Part shown: positions 1-5,944 of the stretch, in pieces
Layout: each line of letters starts with the position of its first letter
How positions within the stretch are numbered: position 1 is the first letter of the stretch
Source of the DNA: Prevotellaceae bacterium
Lineage (GTDB): Bacteria; Bacteroidota; Bacteroidia; Bacteroidales; UBA932
DNA length: 10,410 bases
NCBI GenBank assembly: GCA_031288885.1
Contig: JAITQP010000087.1
Span: 1-10,410 of the forward strand
Reading direction: 5' to 3'
The notes under the pieces: model-generated
The model's database searches: none
What the model saw: the letters and a program-made list of their open reading frames with translations, nothing else
What the model was told of the DNA's origin: nothing
Translations under genes and position numbers: made by a program

Positions 1-1
1 C

Positions 2-1867
2 TTCTCCAGCGCCCTTGCCCAGCTCCTGCTCTACGAGGACTTCGAGCTCTGGGCGGCCACCGCCAACACCATCACCACCAAGGACGGTAGGGAGGTGAAG
101 CTGCGCCTCAACAGCGCGCAGCAGCGCCTCAACCTGGCCGCCGAAAAAGCCCGCACCAACGGGGAGGCGCTCAGGGTGAACTTGCTCAAGTGCCGGCAGT
201 ACGGCGGCACGACCTACATCCGCAGCCGCTTTAACTGGCTCCAGTGGCGCGGGCGGAACATCAGCTGCGCCGTGGCCGCCGCCAACAAAGACCAGGCGGC
301 GCACGCCATCGGCATGTTCAACACCTTTGCGCAGCGCTTCCCGCCGGAGCTCGGTACCATCACCGCAAGGCCCTACATGCGCTCGCAGAATGTCCTCAGG
401 ATAAGGGAAACCGGCGGGCTGCTGGCCGTGGGCTCCATGCCCGCCCCCGAGGCGCTCTCGGGGAAAACCTTCCGCCTGCTCCACTGCACCGAAATCGGAA
501 AGTGGGAGGACACCCAAAAGCTCACCGCCGAAAAGTTCATGACCAACCTCAACTCCACCGTCCCCCTGCAGGCCGGCACCGAGATATGGCGCGAGAGCAC
601 CGCCAAGGGGCTGAACTTCTTTCACACCGAGTGGCGCCGCGCGCAGGAGAGCGAGGCGGGATACCAGAACATCTTTGTGGGCACGTACCAGATAGAGGAG
701 TATCAGGCGAGCATCGCGGGCGAGGTGCGCGCGCTGGCCGCCCAGCCGCTCACGGAGGCTACCGTTGAAGCCTACCGCCGCTTCGTGGAGCAGTACATCG
801 GGAGGATGAGCGACGTGGAGCGCGGCTACGCGGAGCTCATGTGGCAGCTGGGCGCAACGCTCGAGAGCATCAAGTGGTACTTCGGCTACCTGCGCAAGAA
901 CTCCCTCGACTGGTGGCGGATGATGGAGGAGTACCCCAACACGGCGGACGAGGCCTTCCAGACCACCGGACGGCGCGCCTTTGAGAAGCGCTACACGCAC
1001 CAGCTGCGCGTGGGCGTGGAGGAGAGCCTTGGCGGGGTGCGCGAGCCGGTCTTCGTGGGCGACGTCCGCGGCGACGAGGTGAAGCGCGAGGGCGCGCTCG
1101 ACAACCTCCGCCTCGCGCCCGACCCCGTGAAGCCCCTCGCCCGCAGCGGCTACAACAAGCTGATGGCGTGGGAGCTGCCGCCCAAGGACGGGGCGTACGC
1201 CAACCGCTTCATCGTGGCCGTCGATATCGGCGGAACGTGGGCGGGCGACCGCCGCCAGCGCTGCTCCGACTTCTCCGTCATCGGCGTCTTCGACCGCCAG
1301 TGGACGGCCTACAACATGCCCCTGCGCTGCGTCGCCACGTGGCGCGGGCACATCGACGTTGACCTGCTGGCGTGGAAGGCGGCCCAGCTAGCGGCCCTGT
1401 GGGGGAACGCCACCCTCGTCGTGGAGCGCAACTACCAAAAGCTCAAGGACAGCGAGGGAAACCACATCCAAACCATCCTGCAGGAGCTCAAGGACTACTA
1501 CGATAACATCTACTGCGAAACGCCTCCTGAGCAGATACGCGCGGGCGTTCCCGCGCGCTACGGCTTCTGGACGAGCAGCGGCAGCAAGCAGGCGATGGTG
1601 GACAACTTCATCGCCGTGCTCCGCGAGGGCATGTACGTGGAGCGCTACGAGCTGGCGGTGGACGAGCTGGACAGCTTTGAGCGTAAGGAAGATGGCACCT
1701 ACGGCGCCATGAGCGGCCACAAGGACGACCTCGTCATAACCCGCATGATGGCGGCGCTGGTGCACGAAAAGCTCCCGCCCTGCGCCCCCATTCCCAAGGC
1801 ACCCACCTACAGCCCAGCGGAGGAGGAGTTTCACCGCGCCGGCGCCGGCAGCGCAGCCGTGGTGTGA
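2..1867 (+). CDS. Phage terminase large subunit (5' end outside window)
   Basis: This is the packaging motor ATPase and nuclease that cuts concatemeric phage DNA and drives it into the prohead through the portal. The frame is open from base 2, giving 621 residues in the window, so the GTG at 95 is only an internal codon and the true start lies upstream. ATPase part: a Walker-A-like LKCRQYGGTT at about 185-214, the variant P-loop usual in terminases, and a Walker-B-like strand LLHCTEIGKW near 475-504. Nuclease part (RuvC/RNase H fold): first acid in FIVAVDIGGT near 1207-1236, second in TLVVERN near 1412-1432, last in GHKDDLVITRMM near 1715-1750. All three catalytic acids are present and the C-terminus looks natural. 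Codons are strongly G/C-ending, unlike the genes from 3394 onward. A portal gene would normally follow; instead an opposing integrase does. Confidence 0.9.
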   Translation, partial: FSSALAQLLLYEDFELWAATANTITTKDGREVKLRLNSAQQRLNLAAEKARTNGEALRVNLLKCRQYGGTTYIRSRFNWLQWRGRNISCAVAAANKDQAAHAIGMFNTFAQRFPPELGTITARPYMRSQNVLRIRETGGLLAVGSMPAPEALSGKTFRLLHCTEIGKWEDTQKLTAEKFMTNLNSTVPLQAGTEIWRESTAKGLNFFHTEWRRAQESEAGYQNIFVGTYQIEEYQASIAGEVRALAAQPLTEATVEAYRRFVEQYIGRMSDVERGYAELMWQLGATLESIKWYFGYLRKNSLDWWRMMEEYPNTADEAFQTTGRRAFEKRYTHQLRVGVEESLGGVREPVFVGDVRGDEVKREGALDNLRLAPDPVKPLARSGYNKLMAWELPPKDGAYANRFIVAVDIGGTWAGDRRQRCSDFSVIGVFDRQWTAYNMPLRCVATWRGHIDVDLLAWKAAQLAALWGNATLVVERNYQKLKDSEGNHIQTILQELKDYYDNIYCETPPEQIRAGVPARYGFWTSSGSKQAMVDNFIAVLREGMYVERYELAVDELDSFERKEDGTYGAMSGHKDDLVITRMMAALVHEKLPPCAPIPKAPTYSPAEEEFHRAGAGSAAVV

Positions 1868-1887
1868 GGAAAGGTGAGAATATTCTG

Positions 1888-3138
1888 CTACCTGATGGCG
1901 TCCAGCACGATTCTGTTGGCGTTGTACACCTTTGTCCAGTCCTTTTTGATGTAGGCCTTTTTGGCAATGCTGCGGCTATCGCTGTGCGCAAGGCAGTCGT
2001 CTATCGTGTCCACCGGTATGTTGCAGGTGTTGGCGGCAATGGTCGCCCACGAGTGGCGGGCGTAGTAAAACTCCAAGTCGTCAATGCCGACGGCCTTTCC
2101 AACGGCTTTTAGCCCTCTGTTGAGGGCTGCGTTGAAAGCGCTCTTGCTTGCATACCGCTTGCAAAAGTCAAACGCGGCATCGGGCTTCTTTGCGGCGTAC
2201 TTTTCCACGAGCGGCAGCGCCTCCGGCTCCACCCGTACGCGCATCTCCGCCTTGTCGTCGCGCTGCCCCGTGACCTTTGCGCGGTAGTAGCGGATGACGT
2301 TGCCCTCCATGTTGCCCTCCATCAGCTCGCTGCACCGGTACAGGTCAACGCTGTTCATGCCGCACAGGTAAAAAGAGAGCATGAAGCAGTCGTGGGCCAG
2401 TTCGTCGCTTTTCGCCACCGGCGCGTAGTCGCGTATGGCCCGCAGCTGCGCTATGGACAGCGCTTTCTGCTCCGCCGTCTTGAGGTTCCGCGCCTTGGGT
2501 ACCTTAAAGCGCTTGAACGGCTGGTTGGGGATGGGGATATCGCCCTTGTCGTAGTCGTTATACTCCTGCTGCGCGGCGTTAAAGATGGTTCGGATGCTGC
2601 CGAGGTAGAGGCTTTGCCCGCGCTCACCCAGCGGCGCGCCCTTGCCGCCGCCCTGCACCTCCATCCACTGCTGGTACTTGTAGAGGAAGCGTGAGGTCAC
2701 CTCGGTAATGTTCAGCCTACGGCCGCCTACGTAGCGCTCAAGGTTGTTGAGCATTACCCGATGGTTTTTGGCTGTTCCGAGCTGGAGCTTACGAATTTTT
2801 TCGATGTAGCTTTCGGCAAACTCAAAAAAATCCACCCCGCGCTCCTCCGTGCCTTGCAGCTTCCGCGCAACGTACTCTTTGAGCTCGTCGGCGCTGTAGG
2901 CGGCCACCCGAAAGCTGAGCTCGTCGAAAATAGCCTTTACGCGCCGGTAGATGTCGTCGGCAATCGTCTTCATGTTGGGGTCTTTGATATTGCCGCTCCT
3001 GTCCAGCTGCGGCGCGAATACCACGTGCGGCGTGGGGAGGTACCTGCGCTGCCGGTTGTGCGTGAGCTGCACCGCTACGGGCATGGAGCCGTCCCGCTTC
3101 TTGTTGTCGCGCAGAACTAAGATTTTAAAGGTAGCCAT
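1888..3138 (-). CDS. Tyrosine recombinase / integrase with non-canonical active site (int1)
   Basis: This 416-aa site-specific recombinase has the Bacteroidota layout: an N-terminal arm-binding domain (about 1-95), a SAM-like core-binding domain (about 103-215) and a C-terminal catalytic domain (about 225-416). Catalytic landmarks are R361 in YYARHSWAT, H385 in LAHSDS and the probable nucleophile Y396 in KKAYIKKDW. Two usual residues are absent: box I reads CGMNSVDL, with N262 where the active-site Arg normally sits, and the HxxR histidine is Y358. From memory, this GMNxxDL/YxAR variant recurs in Bacteroidota integrases and need not mean inactivity. The gene is GC-rich like the terminase. It converges on the terminase with 20 bp between the stop codons. 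A TACCTTTG box at 3170-3177 lies about 31 bp upstream. It probably moves a prophage or integrative element; which one is uncertain. Confidence 0.87.
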   Translation of the reverse strand: MATFKILVLRDNKKRDGSMPVAVQLTHNRQRRYLPTPHVVFAPQLDRSGNIKDPNMKTIADDIYRRVKAIFDELSFRVAAYSADELKEYVARKLQGTEERGVDFFEFAESYIEKIRKLQLGTAKNHRVMLNNLERYVGGRRLNITEVTSRFLYKYQQWMEVQGGGKGAPLGERGQSLYLGSIRTIFNAAQQEYNDYDKGDIPIPNQPFKRFKVPKARNLKTAEQKALSIAQLRAIRDYAPVAKSDELAHDCFMLSFYLCGMNSVDLYRCSELMEGNMEGNVIRYYRAKVTGQRDDKAEMRVRVEPEALPLVEKYAAKKPDAAFDFCKRYASKSAFNAALNRGLKAVGKAVGIDDLEFYYARHSWATIAANTCNIPVDTIDDCLAHSDSRSIAKKAYIKKDWTKVYNANRIVLDAIR

Positions 3139-3169
3139 TGGGGATATTTTTTATGACGCATTTATGACA

Positions 3170-3177
3170 CAAAGGTA
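3170..3177 (-). promoter_or_regulatory. Candidate -7 box for int1 (TACCTTTG)
   Basis: Read on the minus strand this is TACCTTTG, an exact match to the Bacteroidota -7 consensus TAnnTTTG, about 31 bp before the ATG of the first integrase. No TTTG stands at the usual 19-21 bp spacing; the nearest is 24 bp away at 3202-3205. The promoter would therefore be weak or activator-dependent. A 6-bp-arm inverted repeat at 3173-3190 overlaps the box. Confidence 0.4.
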
Positions 3178-3190
3178 CGAAAATGTACCT
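3173..3190. repeat. Inverted repeat over the int1 -7 box
   Basis: AGGTAC at 3173-3178 and GTACCT at 3185-3190 are perfect complements with a 6-bp spacer. The left arm overlaps the TACCTTTG box of the first integrase, so a protein bound here would interfere with transcription of that gene. Operator function is inferred from position alone; short arms such as these can occur by chance. Confidence 0.35.
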
Positions 3191-3218
3191 ATTTTCCGTG
3201 TCAAAGTTCACAAAACTA

Positions 3219-3248
3219 ATCAAGCCTTGCATTGCTGCAAGGCTTGAT
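3219..3248 (-). terminator. Perfect 13-bp hairpin between the two integrases, possible terminator
   Basis: Two arms of 13 bases (3219-3231 and 3236-3248, ATCAAGCCTTGCA and its complement) pair perfectly around a 4-base loop. Transcribed on the minus strand, the loop is GCAA, a stable GNRA tetraloop, and the stem is followed by TAGTTTTG, a poor U-tract. It lies downstream of the repressor-integrase operon, about 145 bp past its stop codon, and about 80 bp upstream of the first integrase. It could therefore end that operon before int1. Alternatives are a recombinase binding site or part of an attachment site. Confidence 0.45.
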
Positions 3249-3393
3249 GTGGCTTGGCTTTTGGTCACTGTGCGGATAAAGGGACGCGAACACAACCAAC
3301 CAACCATATCAACACGTACCTATCTGGCTAACTTGCTGATGAATAAACATTATTTTTTGATATCATCATAACCAAACAGAACCAAATGGATAA

Positions 3394-4680
3394 TCATTTT
3401 TCGGGTTTATTTTTGGGTTCATTAGGCTTGTTGAACTTTTTCATTTCCTCCTCTTTTTGAGAATCGACAATAGCAATATAGGGCTTCATAGAGGTATAAC
3501 TTTTATGCCCCGTCCACTTCATTATTACCTGAATGGGAACGCCCAATGACAGGGCCAGAACAATAAATGTACGCCGACCGCAATGGGTGGATAATACGGC
3601 ATACTTAGGGTGAACCTCCTCATACCTATTGTCATTTTTGAAGTAAACGATTTTAGTAGGGGTAGTAATGCCGGCTAATTCGCCTAATTCCTTGAGGTAA
3701 TCATTCATTTTTTGGTTAGATATTACCGGCATTGCTTTTTTTATTGGCAGCTCGCTATACTTTTTGAGTAACGTTGTTGAGTAGTTATTCAGCTCTACGT
3801 ATAGCGGGTCAACAGTTTTTTGGGTGATAACGCTAATCCGCTGGCGCTGGACATCTGTTTTTAGCAGATTGAAAGCGTCGGAGTAGCGTAAACCGGTGAA
3901 GCAGCAGAAGCAAAACACGTCTCTAACCCTATCTAAGTATTTTTTTTCGGCGGGGATAGAAAAATTATACAGCAACATTAGCTCGTCCCATGTAAGGTAA
4001 ACCACCGTTTTGTAGCTTCCATCCGCTCCCTTTAGTTGTGGTTTAAATTTTTCGTGTAAATTGCCGGTATAGTACTTTTCATCGAAAGCCCAGCGCAAAA
4101 AGCCGCGTAGGTAATCCAGCAGCTTGCTGATAGTTGTGTTGCACAACCCCTTGTCGAATAAATCATTTAGAAAGCCGATTAGGGCCTCCTTTGTGATATC
4201 ATCAAAAAGCAACGTTGAGTTGTACTCGGATAAATGGTTTTTTACGGTAACATGTCTGTTTTTATGCGAATTACCCCACGAATTTAGGAGGCTTTGTTCG
4301 GCTATGAACTTATCGTACGCGGCGAATACGTTTTGCTTTTCGTTTTTTACCTTGGAGGATGTTTTACCTGTCGATTCATCAAATGCGCGCTTCAGCTCCG
4401 TCGGCGTAGGTGCGCGCTTTTCAAGCAGCTCGTAGCGGGCAAAGATAGCATCGATGCACTCTTGACATAAAAAAATGCCCTTGTTTATTTCGTTACCGGA
4501 TTGCTTGTATTTGTTTTTAAAGCCGGAGCGGACGCGCATGGCCGCACTATCCCATTTTTCAGGTTCTATGCTGTAGCCTGTTCGCAGCTCAACACGTTTG
4601 CCGCCGTATGACACCCGCGCGCGTATAGGTTTGCAATCCGACTTTTGCGGAAACAGCTCAAATTTTACCGTGTACTTCAT
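3394..4680 (-). CDS. Tyrosine recombinase / integrase, canonical active site (int2)
   Basis: This 428-aa site-specific recombinase carries a full set of catalytic residues: R265 in the box I motif TGLRYSD, H366 and R369 in STHCGRRTF, H392 in TGHKSY and the probable nucleophile Y401 in MKPYIAI; K288 in TQKTV is the likely beta-hairpin lysine. An N-terminal arm-binding domain (about 1-75) and a SAM-like core-binding domain (about 117-205) precede the catalytic half. I chose ATG 4680 (MKYTVKFEL) rather than the upstream ATG at 4722, because the protein family begins with such a beta-strand and the extra 14 residues look unlike it. The start lies 23 bases inside the end of the preceding HTH gene, which suggests translational coupling. 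It is the last gene of the repressor operon, so integrase is probably made together with the repressor. Confidence 0.93.
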   Translation of the reverse strand: MKYTVKFELFPQKSDCKPIRARVSYGGKRVELRTGYSIEPEKWDSAAMRVRSGFKNKYKQSGNEINKGIFLCQECIDAIFARYELLEKRAPTPTELKRAFDESTGKTSSKVKNEKQNVFAAYDKFIAEQSLLNSWGNSHKNRHVTVKNHLSEYNSTLLFDDITKEALIGFLNDLFDKGLCNTTISKLLDYLRGFLRWAFDEKYYTGNLHEKFKPQLKGADGSYKTVVYLTWDELMLLYNFSIPAEKKYLDRVRDVFCFCCFTGLRYSDAFNLLKTDVQRQRISVITQKTVDPLYVELNNYSTTLLKKYSELPIKKAMPVISNQKMNDYLKELGELAGITTPTKIVYFKNDNRYEEVHPKYAVLSTHCGRRTFIVLALSLGVPIQVIMKWTGHKSYTSMKPYIAIVDSQKEEEMKKFNKPNEPKNKPEK

Positions 4681-4975
4681 TCTTAAACATTTTACCCTTA
4701 CCGAGCAACATCCATTCTGCATTAATGTCGTAGGAGTTGCATAGGTGAAAAATTGCCTCTATTTCTACCAGCTTATACCGTGAAGTCTTTGCGTGGTTTG
4801 GGGCCACGCCATACGTAAATCGCATTTCACGATAGCGCGGGTCGTTCAGCTTAAACTCTTTGCAAAAAGCATGTAGCGACCTTAAACGCCCGACCGCTAT
4901 GAGCGCCTCTATCGCCTCAAAAAACCGACGGTTTACGCCGTCCGCTATTGCGCTTACGTTCTTAGGCTGTCTCAC
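4658..4975 (-). CDS. Small HTH-like regulatory protein, prophage family
   Basis: This 105-aa protein has a GTG start that overlaps the end of the preceding small gene by 14 bases. The pattern NRRFFEAIEALIAVGRLRSLHAFCKEF (residues 15-41) followed near the end by SYDINAEWMLLGKGKMF (81-97) resembles a group of small Bacteroidota prophage proteins. The ending matches the tail of CI-type HTH domains, which typically read xxxWLLTGEGxM. DNA binding is therefore likely but inferred. Its place between the repressor and the integrase suggests a second regulator or a directionality factor, though no excisionase motif is visible. No other ATG upstream of the conserved part is available, which supports the GTG. 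The function is not established. Confidence 0.7.
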   Translation of the reverse strand: MRQPKNVSAIADGVNRRFFEAIEALIAVGRLRSLHAFCKEFKLNDPRYREMRFTYGVAPNHAKTSRYKLVEIEAIFHLCNSYDINAEWMLLGKGKMFKNEVHGKI

Positions 4976-5141
4976 GGTGAATGTTATTTACCATAGTTTC
5001 AAACTCCACCTTTGGCACCGTTGCTGTTTCTTTGCCCTCCAAGAACGCCAGCTCCAAGGCGTTGAAAATCGCTATCGGCATAGCCCCATAGTATTGGGGG
5101 CTGTAGTAATATTCAGATAGCGTTATATCTACTGTTCCCAT
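4962..5141 (-). CDS. Small hypothetical protein, 59 aa, in the repressor operon
   Basis: An ATG at 5141 opens a 59-codon frame (MGTVDITLSEYYYSPQ to HRETA) ending at 4962. It starts three bases after the repressor stop codon and its end overlaps the GTG of the next gene by 14 bases, so it fills the only gap in an otherwise tightly packed minus-strand operon. The middle (residues 19-36, YGAMPIAIFNALELAFLE) could form an amphipathic helix; the start is rich in Tyr. There is no signal peptide and no convincing membrane segment. I do not recognise the family. Packing and continuous frame are the evidence for it being real. Confidence 0.6.
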   Translation of the reverse strand: MGTVDITLSEYYYSPQYYGAMPIAIFNALELAFLEGKETATVPKVEFETMVNNIHRETA

Positions 5142-5144
5142 ACA

Positions 5145-5513
5145 TTAAGATTGCGATACTTTATTTTCGCTTAGCGTTTTGACTACAGAAATGAGCGAGG
5201 CTATTTGCTCATCCTTTTCTTTTATTGTTGCTTGAAAATCATTTATAACGTCTATAATCTTATCATCAAAGATAGGTATACCATTGATGTTTATTGACTT
5301 TTTGCTCTCACGCAACATATTGCCCTCACCTGTTATTAGCCACGTGGGGTTAAGTTCTGGGTATATATCAGTAATCTGTTTCAGCTTATCAGGCTGTATT
5401 GATTTGCGAATTGAATGTACGTACGAGTTTGAAAAGTGGACAATTTTTGAAAAATCCCTAATTCTCAAATCTTTATACTTGATAAACTCTATTAGCCGTT
5501 CTTTTGTTCCCAT
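5145..5513 (-). CDS. CI-like HTH repressor without a peptidase domain
   Basis: This 122-aa DNA-binding protein is the likely prophage repressor. The N-terminal half (about 1-65) is a CI/bacteriophage-repressor type HTH domain: MGTKERLIEFIKYKDLRIRDF opens it, SNSYVHSIRKSI is the recognition helix region, and LNPTWLITGEGNML is the typical closing motif. Residues 84-116 (DKIIDVINDFQ...IASLISVVKTL) look like a coiled coil that could mediate dimerisation. There is no S24/LexA-type peptidase domain, so RecA-driven self-cleavage is not expected and induction must work another way. The start at 5513 is preferred over the ATG at 5675, because the longer version would run through its own promoter and operator. 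It is the first gene of the operon that ends with the second integrase, and is divergent from the Cro-like gene. Confidence 0.85.
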   Translation of the reverse strand: MGTKERLIEFIKYKDLRIRDFSKIVHFSNSYVHSIRKSIQPDKLKQITDIYPELNPTWLITGEGNMLRESKKSININGIPIFDDKIIDVINDFQATIKEKDEQIASLISVVKTLSENKVSQS

Positions 5514-5558
5514 AATAATCACTATGATGCAGTATATATTAATGTTTTTTAGTTCTGA

Positions 5559-5586
5559 AAAGCTGTCTCTAATGCTGCAAAGCTGT
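5559..5586. repeat. Direct repeat AAAGCTGT in the repressor leader
   Basis: AAAGCTGT occurs at 5559-5566 and 5579-5586, 20 bp apart, that is two helical turns on the same face of DNA. Both copies lie in the untranslated leader of the repressor gene. They could be regulator half-sites or chance copies. Confidence 0.3.
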
Positions 5587-5614
5587 ACATTTGCCGCGTC
5601 AACAATTTTCGTTA

Positions 5615-5645
5615 CAAAGATAACATTTTTGTATGCAGTTACAAA
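5615..5645 (-). promoter_or_regulatory. Bacteroidota-type promoter of the repressor-integrase operon
   Basis: On the minus strand TTTG (5645-5642) is followed after exactly 19 bp by TATCTTTG (5622-5615), a perfect fit to the Bacteroidota primary sigma factor consensus TTTG-N19-TAnnTTTG. Transcription should start near 5608, giving a leader of about 95 bases before the repressor ATG at 5513. Both boxes are followed by the same bases, so TTTGTAAC occurs twice, 27 bp apart. The -33 box lies inside an inverted repeat, which offers a simple way to repress it. Confidence 0.75.
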
Positions 5646-5665
5646 TAGCGTAAAAACGCTATTTG
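5642..5665. promoter_or_regulatory. Inverted-repeat operator candidate in the repressor/Cro divergent region
   Basis: CAAATAGCGT at 5642-5651 and ACGCTATTTG at 5656-5665 are perfect complements separated by AAAA. The left arm contains the -33 TTTG of the repressor promoter on the minus strand. The right arm carries a TTTG on the plus strand, which could be the -33 box of the rightward operon, though no good -7 box follows it. A symmetric site in this position between two divergent HTH genes is the expected binding site for the CI-like or the Cro-like protein. Confidence 0.65.
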
Positions 5666-5710
5666 GAAAAAGCAAGCCATAAAATTCTATCTAATAAATT
5701 AATAGTCAAC

Positions 5711-5944
5711 ATGATACGAGATTATAAAAACGGCTTCCAAAAAGGGGTTGGAAGAATAAAAGAAAAAGACAAGAAAAAATTCTATAAGGATGTATGTGAA
5801 GTATTTGGCGTGAAAACACGAACCTCTTACTATCGCTATGTGAGAGGTTTAATAGAGCCTAAGATTAGCGAGGCCGAGGCGCTTGAAAAGGTATTTAAAA
5901 AGTACGGTGTAACCACCAACATTTGGGGCAATGATGAAAATTAA
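5711..5944 (+). CDS. Cro-like small DNA-binding protein
   Basis: This 77-aa basic protein (MIRDYKNGFQKGV to TTNIWGNDEN) is the first gene of the rightward operon, divergent from the repressor. The pattern KKFYKDVCEVFGVKTRTSYYRYVRGLIEPKISEAEALEKVFKKYGV (residues 21-66) matches a small protein that I recall at the Cro position of many Bacteroides prophages: a helix, a turn at GVKTRTS, a recognition helix, then EPKxSEAEAIExxFxKYGI. It most likely competes with the CI-like protein at the operator and favours lytic growth. The ATG at 5711 is preferred over a TTG at 5663, which would sit within the operator. Its end overlaps the next gene by 14 bases. Confidence 0.75.
   Translation: MIRDYKNGFQKGVGRIKEKDKKKFYKDVCEVFGVKTRTSYYRYVRGLIEPKISEAEALEKVFKKYGVTTNIWGNDEN

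Larger units (their letters stand above)
3139..3393. other. Gene-free gap between two integrases, candidate attachment or junction region
   Basis: This stretch carries no convincing gene on either strand. It holds the -7-like box and small inverted repeat near 3170-3190, the perfect hairpin at 3219-3248, a CAAC-rich run near 3291-3305 and a pair of direct AACCAAA copies near 3370-3386, just past the second integrase stop codon. Attachment sites usually lie beside the integrase gene, so this is the natural place to look for the core site of one or both recombinases. No core sequence can be defined without the partner site, and I see no intact tRNA gene. Confidence 0.4.

Noticed and set aside
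244..768. 174-codon plus-strand frame inside the terminase gene
   Set aside because: Arg/His/Gly-rich out-of-frame translation of the terminase ATPase domain, without recognisable motifs.
1388..1834. 148-codon open frame on the minus strand inside the terminase gene
   Set aside because: It is antisense to the conserved nuclease domain, its composition (Val/Leu/His/Arg-rich) is that of an antisense shadow in GC-rich DNA, and it has no plausible start context.
3271..3300. Possible tRNA 3' fragment as attachment core (TTCGCG flanked by GC-rich bases on the minus strand)
   Set aside because: The bases around the TTCG do not form a T-arm stem, there is no acceptor stem and no CCA, so a tRNA remnant is not supported.
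3291..3305. Three CAAC copies as a repeat array
   Set aside because: Too short to separate from chance and not spaced like integrase arm sites; mentioned only as part of the gap.
5586..5593. TACATTTG as a -7 box for the rightward operon
   Set aside because: It fits TAnnTTTG but no TTTG lies 19-21 bp upstream, and it would leave a leader of over 100 bases that crosses the repressor operator. I could not identify a convincing rightward promoter.
5514..5675. N-terminal extension of the repressor to an ATG at 5675
   Set aside because: It would run across the consensus promoter and the inverted repeat, and the extra 54 residues do not resemble part of an HTH protein.
5663..5710. TTG start for the Cro-like gene
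   Set aside because: It overlaps the right arm of the operator candidate; the ATG at 5711 gives the size and start expected for the family.
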